Positions 1 through 5,031 of a DNA stretch of 15,604 nt are shown here, one piece after another. Both the position numbers and the translations under genes were made by a program. The stretch spans positions 1-15,604 of the forward strand of contig WRGV01000002.1 of the NCBI GenBank assembly GCA_009787035.1, in the 5' to 3' direction. The first letter of the stretch is position 1. Every line of letters starts with the position of its first letter. Origin of the DNA: Propionibacteriaceae bacterium. GTDB lineage: Bacteria; Actinomycetota; Actinomycetes; Propionibacteriales; Propionibacteriaceae. The notes beneath the pieces were generated by a model. That model searched no databases. It was not told where the DNA came from and saw only the letters and a list, made by a program, of their open reading frames with translations.

Positions 1-409
1 GGACGACACGGGCCGCTTGGTGGTGTCGCGTCCGAACGACGAGCGGCGCAGCAAGGCCTTGCACGGTCTGAGCCGCACGCTCGTGGCCAACATGGTCCTG
101 GGCGTGACGGACGGGTACGACCGCCAGCTGGAGATCGTCGGCGTCGGCTACCGCGTCATCTCGAAGGGCCCGACGCAGCTGGAGTTCGCGCTGGGCTTCA
201 GCCATCCGGTGATCGTGGACGCCCCCGACGGCGTCACGTTCAGCGTCGAGTCGAACACCAAGTTCACGGTGCACGGCATCGACAAGGAGCAGGTCGGCGA
301 GGTGGCGGCGAACATCCGCAAGATCCGCAAGCCTGAGCCGTACAAGGGCAAGGGCGTGCGCTACGTGGGTGAGCACGTGCGCCGCAAGGTTGGAAAGGCT
401 GGCAAGTAG
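1..409 (+). CDS. rplF: 50S ribosomal protein L6 (5'-truncated by window edge)
   Basis: This is the C-terminal part of ribosomal protein L6, a large-subunit protein near the factor-binding region that binds 23S rRNA. The reading frame is open from base 2, so the gene begins outside the window; about 135 of the usual roughly 180 residues are present. Recognisable L6 signatures are [15 protein letters not shown] followed by [15 protein letters not shown], and near the C-terminus the L6 signature around [11 protein letters not shown]. It ends with a TAG two bases before rplR, so the two genes are co-transcribed as part of the spc operon. Nothing in the visible part departs from the family. Confidence 0.97.
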   Translation, partial: DDTGRLVVSRPNDERRSKALHGLSRTLVANMVLGVTDGYDRQLEIVGVGYRVISKGPTQLEFALGFSHPVIVDAPDGVTFSVESNTKFTVHGIDKEQVGEVAANIRKIRKPEPYKGKGVRYVGEHVRRKVGKAGK

Positions 410-411
410 TC

Positions 412-795
412 ATGGCTATCTCATTGACCGTGCGCAAGAACCTGCATGCGCGCCAGGCATCGCGGCTGCGCCGTCAGATGCGGGTGCGCAAGCATGTCAG
501 CGGCACAGCGGATCGTCCGCGCTTGGTGGTGACCAAGACTGCGCGTCACACGCTGGTGCAGGTGATCGACGACACGCAGGGACGCACGTTGGTGTCGGCA
601 TCCACGATGGAGGCCGACCTGCGCGCTGCCCAGGGCGACAAGACCGAGCTGGCCAAGAAGGTCGGCACGCTGGTCGCCCAGCGGGCGAAGGACGCGGGAA
701 TCGACAAGGTCGTGTTCGACCGCGCTGGCCATCAGTACCACGGACGGATCGCGGCGCTCGCCGACGCGGCCCGCGAAGCAGGCCTGGGCCTGTGA
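412..795 (+). CDS. rplR: 50S ribosomal protein L18
   Basis: L18 binds 5S rRNA and helps dock it on the large subunit. The 127-residue product has normal length. The N-terminus is basic ([20 protein letters not shown]), followed by the family motifs [20 protein letters not shown], the TLVSAST strand, and a C-terminal stretch with [26 protein letters not shown], which is the usual L18 ending. The ATG lies 2 nt after the rplF stop, and a purine-rich GGAAAGG in the end of rplF can serve as ribosome binding site. It is followed 19 nt later by rpsE. Identity is very secure from motif and operon position. Confidence 0.97.
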   Translation: MAISLTVRKNLHARQASRLRRQMRVRKHVSGTADRPRLVVTKTARHTLVQVIDDTQGRTLVSASTMEADLRAAQGDKTELAKKVGTLVAQRAKDAGIDKVVFDRAGHQYHGRIAALADAAREAGLGL

Positions 796-814
796 GCGAC
801 GAAAGGAACATCGC

Positions 815-1432
815 ATGAGTGGATCACAGCGTCGCGGCACGGGTGCCGGCGAGCAGCGTCGTGGCCGTGACGACCGTCGGGGTGGCCAGGGATCTCGGTC
901 GGATGACCGCGAGAAGAGCCAGTACCTGGAGCGCGTCGTCGCGATCAACCGCGTCGCCAAGGTCGTCAAGGGCGGCCGTCGTTTCAGCTTCACGGCGCTG
1001 GTCGTCGTCGGTGACGGCGAAGGCATGGTCGGCGTGGGCTACGGCAAGGCCAAGGAGGTGCCCACGGCGATCGCCAAGGGTGTCGAGGAGGCCAAGAAGC
1101 ACTTCTTCACGGTGCCGCTCGTGCAGCGCACCATTCCGCACCCGGTGCAGGGCGAGAAGGCGGCCGGTGTCGTCATGCTGCGCCCGGCGGCGCCCGGCAC
1201 TGGCGTGATCGCCGGTGGCTCGGCGCGTGCGGTGCTGGAGTGCGCGGGCGTGCAGGATGTGCTGTCCAAGTCGCTCGGGTCGGCCAACGCCATCAACGTC
1301 GTGTACGCGACGGTCGAGGCGTTGCAGCACCTGGAGCAGCCGGCGGCCATCGCTCGGCGCCGCGGCCTGCCGGTCGAGGAGGTCGTCCCCGCCGCGATTC
1401 TGCGGGCGCAGAAGGAAGAGGTGGCCAAATGA
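815..1432 (+). CDS. rpsE: 30S ribosomal protein S5
   Basis: S5 is a small-subunit protein involved in decoding accuracy and in unwinding mRNA at the entry channel. The product is 205 residues. The first 35 or so residues form an Arg/Gly/Gln-rich disordered extension, common in actinobacterial S5. The S5 dsRNA-binding-like domain follows at about residues 37-100 ([20 protein letters not shown]), then the C-terminal domain with [18 protein letters not shown] and [15 protein letters not shown] clear AAAGGA Shine-Dalgarno sits in front of the ATG. Its stop codon overlaps the next start as ATGA, implying translational coupling with rpmD. In bacteria S5 is a substrate of RimJ; a RimJ-like gene lies about 5 kb downstream, but I see no reason to link the two here. 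Confidence 0.97.
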   Translation: MSGSQRRGTGAGEQRRGRDDRRGGQGSRSDDREKSQYLERVVAINRVAKVVKGGRRFSFTALVVVGDGEGMVGVGYGKAKEVPTAIAKGVEEAKKHFFTVPLVQRTIPHPVQGEKAAGVVMLRPAAPGTGVIAGGSARAVLECAGVQDVLSKSLGSANAINVVYATVEALQHLEQPAAIARRRGLPVEEVVPAAILRAQKEEVAK

Positions 1433-1611
1433 GCCAGGTCGTGGTCAAGCAGACGAAGTCGCAGATCAGCGAGAAGCCGACCGCGCGGGCAACCCTGCGG
1501 GCACTCGGCCTGCACCGCATCGGTGACCAGGTGGTGCATGAGGACGTGCCCAGCATCCGCGGCATGATCAAGACTGTGGCGCATCTGGTCACAGTGGAAG
1601 AGGTGAAGTGA
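1429..1611 (+). CDS. rpmD: 50S ribosomal protein L30
   Basis: L30 is a small large-subunit protein of ferredoxin-like fold. The product is 60 residues, the usual bacterial size. It shows the canonical pattern [20 protein letters not shown], then [22 protein letters not shown], and ends in HLVTVEEV. I chose the ATG at 1429, which overlaps the rpsE stop in an ATGA tetranucleotide, because homology begins there; longer in-frame extensions upstream lie inside rpsE and look like shadow sequence. The GTG-rich purine stretch of the end of rpsE provides the ribosome binding site. It sits 1 nt from rplO. Confidence 0.96.
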   Translation: MSQVVVKQTKSQISEKPTARATLRALGLHRIGDQVVHEDVPSIRGMIKTVAHLVTVEEVK

Positions 1612-1612
1612 G

Positions 1613-2074
1613 ATGACGCTCAAGGCGCATCACCTGCGGCCGGCTCCCGGCGCGCACACGCCGAAGACCCGCGTGGGTCGCGGCGAGGCCGGGAAGGGCG
1701 GCAAGACCGCCGGACGCGGCACGAAGGGCACCGGCGCGCGCAAGAACACGCCCGCCAATTTCGAGGGTGGCGCACTGCCCATGCACATGCGCCTGCCGAA
1801 GCTGCGCGGGTTCCAGAACCCGTTCCGCATCGAGTACCAGGTGGTCAACCTGGACAAGCTGCAGTCGCTGTATCCCGAGGGTGGCGCGGTCACCATCGAC
1901 GGCCTGGTGCTGCTGGGCGCGGTGCGTCCGGGCTGCCTGGTCAAGGTGCTCGGCGCCGGGGATGTCTCGGTGAAGCTGGATGTCGTGGCGGATGCCTTCT
2001 CGGCGTCGGCCAAGGCCAAGATCGAAGCGGCGGGAGGCACGGCCGTCCTGGCCGATGTGGAACCGGCCGAATGA
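1613..2074 (+). CDS. rplO: 50S ribosomal protein L15
   Basis: L15 is a late-assembling 50S protein that threads a Gly/Arg-rich N-terminal extension into 23S rRNA. The 153-residue product has the expected L15 beginning ([20 protein letters not shown]), the conserved glycine-rich segment [14 protein letters not shown], and the middle region [16 protein letters not shown], then a ribosomal L15/L27Ae-like C-terminal domain with [12 protein letters not shown]. The start lies 1 nt after the rpmD stop and a GAGGTG motif precedes it. In most bacteria secY follows rplO in the same operon. Here the operon stops with an intrinsic terminator about 40 nt after rplO. Confidence 0.97.
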   Translation: MTLKAHHLRPAPGAHTPKTRVGRGEAGKGGKTAGRGTKGTGARKNTPANFEGGALPMHMRLPKLRGFQNPFRIEYQVVNLDKLQSLYPEGGAVTIDGLVLLGAVRPGCLVKVLGAGDVSVKLDVVADAFSASAKAKIEAAGGTAVLADVEPAE

Positions 2075-2115
2075 CACGGTCCGCGTGGGCATGAGTCCCG
2101 CGCGGTGAGCAGGGC

Positions 2116-2146
2116 GGGGGCAGACCGAGTGGTCGGCCCCCGTTTT
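2116..2146 (+). terminator. Rho-independent terminator of the spc operon
   Basis: The two arms GGGGGC-A-GACC and GGTC-G-GCCCCC pair perfectly around a GAGT loop (10 bp with one opposed A/G), followed by GTTTT. This is a textbook intrinsic terminator. It lies 42 nt past the rplO stop and ends ribosomal operon transcription before the tRNA gene. Confidence 0.9.
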
Positions 2147-2182
2147 GCGTTGTGTGGCGTTCGTCGCGGCGGTACCGCGACT

Positions 2183-2211
2183 TTCGCGGACACCGGCCGG
2201 CGGGTTAGGCT
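2183..2211 (+). promoter_or_regulatory. Candidate promoter of the tRNA-Arg gene
   Basis: A TTCGCG -35-like hexamer and a TAGGCT -10-like hexamer are separated by exactly 17 nt, about 35 nt upstream of the mature tRNA start. The -35 is a poor match to TTGACA, so the call rests mainly on spacing and position. A short 7-bp hairpin (2224-2241) lies between it and the tRNA and may belong to the 5' leader. Confidence 0.35.
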
Positions 2212-2245
2212 TGCGGACGGTACGGCCTGCACGGGCAGGCCAGTT

Positions 2246-2318
2246 GGCCCCGTAGCTCAGGGGATAGAGCAGTGGTTTCCTAAACCATGTGTCGGGCGTT
2301 CGAATCGCCTCGGGGCCG
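2246..2318 (+). tRNA. tRNA-Arg(CCU)
   Basis: A complete cloverleaf can be drawn. The acceptor arms GGCCCCG (2246-2252) and CGGGGCC (2311-2317) pair fully. The D stem is GCTC/GAGC. The anticodon stem GTGGT/ACCAT (one G-T pair) encloses the loop TTCCTAA with anticodon CCT at 2279-2281. The T stem GGGCG/CGCCT encloses TTCGAAT. The discriminator base is G2318 and CCA is not encoded. Anticodon CCU reads the Arg codon AGG, which is rare in this window, so the tRNA serves a minor codon. tRNA-Arg genes are common integration sites, but I see no integrase in the window. Confidence 0.96.
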
Positions 2319-2708
2319 CCCAGTGATGCCGGGGGCTGACCCCACGGAACCCCTCAGACGGTGGCAGCGCAGACAGTCCGCCCATCTTGTATGCAAGAGT
2401 AACGAAGAGCGTTCGCACTGTCAATTTATTCGCATGCAGGTGGGAGATACTAGAAAAAAAGAAAAATCTGGAGTACTGGTCGACCCCCTGGCTTGCTTCC
2501 GGCGCGCCGCATGGTTAATGTTTCAGGAAAGCGGCGCTGCTCGTGGCACGTCTCCTGGGGGTGGGTAGACGGCTCATGCCACTGAGCAGCGCCGCTTCCT
2601 ACTACCCAAATGCACTCTGACAAGCGGATTTCCTTGGCTCGTCGTCCTCATCGGTGAGGGTGGCTCGGGTCGGCACGCAGGGGTCGATTGCTGTGATGGG
2701 GTTCTGAC
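2319..2708. other. Gene-free, partly AT-rich stretch after the tRNA
   Basis: I find no convincing gene in these 390 nt. The open frames here have no family features and no plausible ribosome binding site. A patch around 2395-2470 is clearly AT-richer than anything else in the window and contains the tract AGAAAAAAAGAAAAATC and a GATACT that could act as a -10. The only strong structure is the long hairpin at 2525-2600. The stretch could carry an untranslated RNA or be debris of an element that used the tRNA 3' end. The sequence alone does not decide. Confidence 0.5.
2525..2600. repeat. Long imperfect inverted repeat / stable hairpin
   Basis: The left arm AGGAAAGCGGCGCTGCTC (from 2525, continuing GTGGCA to 2548) pairs with the right arm 2577-2600, which ends GAGCAGCGCCGCTTCCT. 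The stem is about 23 bp with one bulged A and one mismatch. Inside it CGTCT (2549-2553) pairs with AGACG (2567-2571) around a G-rich loop, leaving a 5-nt bulge GCTCA on one side. No T-tract follows on either strand, so this is not a standard intrinsic terminator. It could be a structured RNA, a protein-binding palindrome or a small mobile-element relic. Confidence 0.75.
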
Positions 2709-2721
2709 TAGACTGGATGCC
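2709..2721 (+). promoter_or_regulatory. Leaderless-type promoter (-10 TAGACT)
   Basis: TAGACT at 2709-2714 is followed by seven bases and then ATG at 2722. This spacing places the transcription start at or next to the A of the start codon, as in actinobacterial leaderless mRNAs. No Shine-Dalgarno is present. The same TAGACT plus 7 nt arrangement occurs before the ABC1 kinase gene at 9863. Confidence 0.6.
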
Positions 2722-3153
2722 ATGGATGAGACGCACCAGGACCGCAATGAAGCTCATGGCGAACTGCGGACAGATGCGGATGTGCCAGAAGTTGCGGCGG
2801 CATCCATCGCATGGGCACTGACCGGCGCGGAGTTCGATGGGCGGGATGCGCCAGATGCCATGGACGTCGCTGCCATGGTCTCGTGGCTGGCCGGACAGGG
2901 CTGGGGCCACGACCGTCTGCAGGGCCGTCAGAGGGCTCTGGCGGCCGCTGGAGAGCGTTGGCCCGCACCCGTGGACGCCGGGCGCCGCGGAGGGCTGGGA
3001 GCCGCTCAGTTTCAGGCGGCGCTGCGTGAGGTGCTGCTGGCGCTCGGTCTGGACCACGCGGCGCCCGTACTGCGCGATGCCAGCACGCCGCTGGATGCGG
3101 GGGATCGCCGGCTATTAGCCGATCGACCACCCCACCACGGCCCCGTCGGGTGA
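2722..3153 (+). CDS. Small protein of unknown function
   Basis: I do not recognise this 143-residue protein. The N-terminal 30 residues are acidic and polar (MDETHQDRNEAHGELRTDAD), followed by Ala-rich, probably helical stretches (AAASIAWALTG, AMDVAAMVSWLAGQGWGHD, GAAQFQAALREVLLALGL). There is no signal peptide, membrane helix or metal-binding cysteine pattern. Start choice rests on a TAGACT -10 element 7 nt upstream, which suggests a leaderless transcript. Third codon positions are GC-rich but less extremely than in neighbouring genes, and a TTA leucine codon occurs near the end. The TGA stop abuts the first of two 66-bp repeats, so the natural C-terminus may have been changed by repeat insertion. 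The gene is probably but not certainly real. Confidence 0.55.
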   Translation: MDETHQDRNEAHGELRTDADVPEVAAASIAWALTGAEFDGRDAPDAMDVAAMVSWLAGQGWGHDRLQGRQRALAAAGERWPAPVDAGRRGGLGAAQFQAALREVLLALGLDHAAPVLRDASTPLDAGDRRLLADRPPHHGPVG

Positions 3154-3219
3154 GATCCGACGCCGGCTGCGTTGCGGCAGCCCTGATGGATGCCCGATCC
3201 ACGGCGGGCTGCCGACGCC
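3154..3219. repeat. 66-bp direct repeat, copy 1
   Basis: This copy begins GATCCGACGCCGGCTGCG directly after the stop codon of the preceding gene and is identical to 3261-3326. Inside, CGGCAGCCC (3175-3183) pairs with GGGCTGCCG (3206-3214), with a nested GGAT/ATCC stem, so each copy can fold into a hairpin. It lies between convergent genes, which suits a REP-like or terminator role. Confidence 0.85.
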
Positions 3220-3260
3220 TTGCCGGCCCCGGATCTCGCTGTGGGGGGAAGTGGTGTTGG

Positions 3261-3326
3261 GATCCGACGCCGGCTGCGTTGCGGCAGCCCTGATGGATGC
3301 CCGATCCACGGCGGGCTGCCGACGCC
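3261..3326. repeat. 66-bp direct repeat, copy 2
   Basis: This copy is identical over 66 bases to 3154-3219, with a 41-nt unrelated spacer between the two. A further partial start of the unit (GACGCCGGCTGCGT, 3321-3334) overlaps its end and runs to within 5 nt of the stop codon of the minus-strand SAF gene. The two and a bit copies suggest duplication by slippage or recombination. Confidence 0.85.
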
Positions 3327-3338
3327 GGCTGCGTCAGG

Positions 3339-3971
3339 TCAGCTGTCTTCGATCATCACGCCGAGGCTGGAACCGCTGGCACCGGCCAGAGCCTGTCCGG
3401 TGGCCGGATCTGCGGCGACCAGCACCATGACGCCCGAGGTGGTGGTGGAGCCGAGCACGCCGCTGCCGGGCTCTGCGGGTGGGGTGGCGACGCGCACGTG
3501 GCGAGCGACCACCCACGTGCCGCCGTCCGGCTGGGTTGCCACGATCGTCAGGTGGGTGCCGGCGCGCAGCAGCGGAGCCACGCTGGCATCGGCCAGATGG
3601 AATGGCACCAGCACCTCACCGGCCGCTTGGTCCGTGAGCGCGTCGGCCGCGCTCAGCGCCCACGAGGTCAGCATGGCCCCCTGGGGCAGTCCGACGGCGA
3701 GCGTGGCGCCCACGGCGTCGGCGGCGCTGGTGAGCGCCCCGGAGGGGATCAGGTCCGCGGGGGCCTGCACAACGCGCACGTCCCCGGCGACCAACAGCGA
3801 ACCGGGCGGCAGGGCCCGCGTCGTGACCACGACCGGCGTGCCGGTGGGCTGCGGGGCCAGGGCCATGCCCAGTCCGCTGAACAGACAGATGAGTGATGCG
3901 ACGACCGCGATCGCGCGGCGGTGCCAACGCAGGACGCGCAGGATGGCGGCAGGATTCCAGATGGCCTTCAT
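3339..3971 (-). CDS. SAF-domain membrane protein (CpaB/RcpC-like)
   Basis: This 210-residue protein resembles the SAF-domain proteins related to the Flp-pilus assembly protein CpaB. A basic N-terminus (residues 1-20, with LRWHRRA) is followed by one membrane helix at about 21-41 and then an extracytoplasmic SAF domain at about 46-105 (VVVTTRALPPGSLLVAGDV, then the GATLAVGLPQGAMLT strand). A beta-rich C-terminal half resembles the CpaB/RcpC region. I chose the ATG at 3971 because the longer frame upstream runs through non-coding sequence and the fmdB end; an AGGA lies 8 nt before this ATG. It is last in the minus-strand set cyclo-ligase, zinc-ribbon, SAF. No other pilus genes are visible, so a pilus role is not supported. 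It may simply be an envelope protein. Confidence 0.75.
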   Translation of the reverse strand: MKAIWNPAAILRVLRWHRRAIAVVASLICLFSGLGMALAPQPTGTPVVVTTRALPPGSLLVAGDVRVVQAPADLIPSGALTSAADAVGATLAVGLPQGAMLTSWALSAADALTDQAAGEVLVPFHLADASVAPLLRAGTHLTIVATQPDGGTWVVARHVRVATPPAEPGSGVLGSTTTSGVMVLVAADPATGQALAGASGSSLGVMIEDS

Positions 3972-4008
3972 AACCCCATCCTGATGAGCAGGGGAGCCGG
4001 TCGTCCGT

Positions 4009-4017
4009 TTATCCACA
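4009..4017 (+). promoter_or_regulatory. Perfect DnaA-box-like 9-mer
   Basis: TTATCCACA, the classical high-affinity DnaA box, lies in the 80-nt gap between the zinc-ribbon gene and the SAF gene. It is a single site without a cluster, so it is not an origin. It could be a regulatory or titration site, or chance. Confidence 0.4.
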
Positions 4018-4051
4018 GGCCAATCGGTCTGCGACGGGGGGTGTGGATGAC

Positions 4052-4378
4052 CTACGCGCTCGCGGTGGGGTGCGCCTCGGCGGCGGGCTTGTCCGCCGGG
4101 GCGGCGGATGCAGCGTCGGTGGCCTGCGCCGGCTTGGCGTGTTCGGCATCCGAGTGGGGGCTGGCGGCCTTGCCGGGCGCGGCGGTAAGGCTGGCGGTGG
4201 AATGGTGTGAATCCGTGCTGTAGAAGCCGCTGCCCTTGAAGACGATCCCGACAGGGCTGAACACCTTGCGCAGTCGTCCCTGGCACACCGGGCACTTCGT
4301 CAACGCCGGGTCGGAGAACTTCTGGAAAACCTCGAAGTCATGATCGCACTCGGTGCAGCGGTATTCGTAGGTGGGCAT
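4052..4378 (-). CDS. FmdB-family zinc-ribbon protein, Ruc-like
   Basis: This 108-residue protein has an N-terminal FmdB/CxxC zinc ribbon: MPTYEYRCTECDHDFEVFQK with Cys8/Cys11 and Cys29/Cys32 as the four ligands, then a conserved VFSPVGIVFKGSGFYSTD segment. The last 45 or so residues are Ala/Pro/His-rich and disordered. Length, domain order and position next to the cyclo-ligase match M. tuberculosis Rv0991c (Ruc), reported to be a redox-switched chaperone whose cysteines bind zinc when reduced. By that analogy it may protect proteins during oxidative stress. The start gives the conserved MPTYEY beginning. A GAGGAG lies rather far upstream (about 13 nt), and a TATACT -10 lies inside the end of the cyclo-ligase gene. 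The function is inferred. Confidence 0.85.
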   Translation of the reverse strand: MPTYEYRCTECDHDFEVFQKFSDPALTKCPVCQGRLRKVFSPVGIVFKGSGFYSTDSHHSTASLTAAPGKAASPHSDAEHAKPAQATDAASAAPADKPAAEAHPTASA

Positions 4379-4398
4379 GGAAGAAGCAGGTCTCCTCG

Positions 4399-5013
4399 TC
4401 AGCGGTCGGCAACCTGGAAAGTATAGTCGGTGCCCCTAGAACGGCCCTGGCATGCCCGGACGCCCGACGGCGTGGCGATCGCATCCACGCGCCGGTCGTG
4501 CGGCTCGACGGGCACCCGGAGCAGCACCTCGTCCTCGTCCAGCAGCAGGCACACCGGCCCGCGGGCGTGCACCAGCGCGCGGTCATACCAGCCGCCGCCG
4601 CGTCCCAGCCGGTCGCCATCCAGCGTCCCGGCCAGACCGGGCACAAGCACGGCGTCCGCCTGGGCCAGCGCCGCCGCGCCGAGGCTGACCGACTCCCCGG
4701 CGGGCGTCCAGTCCGGCAGCCAGCCGCCCGACGCATCGCGCACGAGCCGGGGCACCAGCACGCGCACTCCGCGGTGCTCCAGCGCCGCGATCAGGGCGGC
4801 GGTGCCGGGCTCGCTGGGCCAGGATTCGTACGCGGCGACGGTGCTCACGTTCAGGCCCGCCAGCCAGGCCAGCAGCGCGTCCGTGCGTGCCGCGTCGGCG
4901 ATGTCCCTGGTCGGAGCGCGGCGCGCCCGCGCACGCACCAGGCTGCGTCGCAGGTCCGCCTTGGCGGCCCCGGTCGCGGCCCCGGAGCGTCTGTCCGGCC
5001 GCATCGTACCCAT
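4399..5013 (-). CDS. 5-formyltetrahydrofolate cyclo-ligase
   Basis: The enzyme converts 5-formyl-THF to 5,10-methenyl-THF using ATP, recycling this folate reserve in the cytosol. The 204-residue product shows the family's N-terminal KADLRRSLVRARAR helix (residues 18-31), the ATP/phosphate-binding motif GDRLGRGGGWYDR (133-145) and the C-terminal HDRRVDAIATPSGV (172-185). The start is ATG 5013, or ATG 5004 three codons in. I prefer 5013 because a TACGAT -10 lies 6 nt before it, as in a leaderless mRNA. Upstream extensions of the frame overlap the divergent MoeA-like gene and are shadow. It heads the minus-strand set with fmdB (20-nt gap). The same neighbour set occurs in mycobacteria as Rv0992c-Rv0991c. 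Confidence 0.92.
   Translation of the reverse strand: MGTMRPDRRSGAATGAAKADLRRSLVRARARRAPTRDIADAARTDALLAWLAGLNVSTVAAYESWPSEPGTAALIAALEHRGVRVLVPRLVRDASGGWLPDWTPAGESVSLGAAALAQADAVLVPGLAGTLDGDRLGRGGGWYDRALVHARGPVCLLLDEDEVLLRVPVEPHDRRVDAIATPSGVRACQGRSRGTDYTFQVADR
4420..4425 (-). promoter_or_regulatory. Candidate internal -10 (TATACT) for the fmdB gene
   Basis: On the minus strand TATACT lies in the last codons of the cyclo-ligase gene, 41 nt before the fmdB ATG. It is a near-consensus -10, but no good -35 is visible 17 nt upstream. It could give the zinc-ribbon and SAF genes their own transcription. Confidence 0.35.
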
Positions 5014-5018
5014 TCGGC

Positions 5019-5025
5019 TATCGTA
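5019..5025. promoter_or_regulatory. Shared bidirectional -10 element between divergent leaderless genes
   Basis: The 7-mer TATCGTA reads TATCGT on the plus strand (5019-5024), 7 nt before the MoeA-like ATG (5032). It reads TACGAT on the minus strand (5025-5020), 6 nt before the cyclo-ligase ATG (5013). Both fit TANNNT -10 elements at leaderless spacing, and the two start codons are separated by only 18 nt. No clear -35 or Shine-Dalgarno is seen on either side. Confidence 0.55.
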
Positions 5026-5031
5026 AGCGGC

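Noticed and set aside
2287..2568. 93-codon plus-strand open frame starting inside the tRNA
   Set aside because: It begins within the tRNA gene, crosses the AT-rich patch and the hairpin, and has no ribosome binding site or motif.
2525..2600. 6C RNA or integron attC site as explanation of the hairpin
   Set aside because: On the minus strand the loop is C-rich as in 6C RNA, but a second C-rich stem-loop is not seen. The attC core sites and a flanking cassette are also missing.
2602..3057. 151-codon minus-strand open frame opposite the orphan gene
   Set aside because: There is no promoter, no ribosome binding site and no recognisable motif. The plus-strand frame has a leaderless -10, although neither is proven.
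3154..3326. Possible CRISPR array from the two 66-bp repeats
   Set aside because: There are only two copies, the repeat is too long, there is a single 41-nt spacer, and no cas gene is nearby.
3972..4295. 108-codon N-terminal extension of the SAF-domain frame
   Set aside because: It overlaps the conserved zinc-ribbon gene in another frame and would bury the membrane helix in the middle of an Arg-rich sequence.
4498..5031. 178-codon N-terminal extension of the gephyrin-like frame
   Set aside because: It overlaps the cyclo-ligase gene on the other strand and has no MoeA similarity. The start at 5032 has a promoter element at leaderless spacing and gives a normal MoeA-sized protein.
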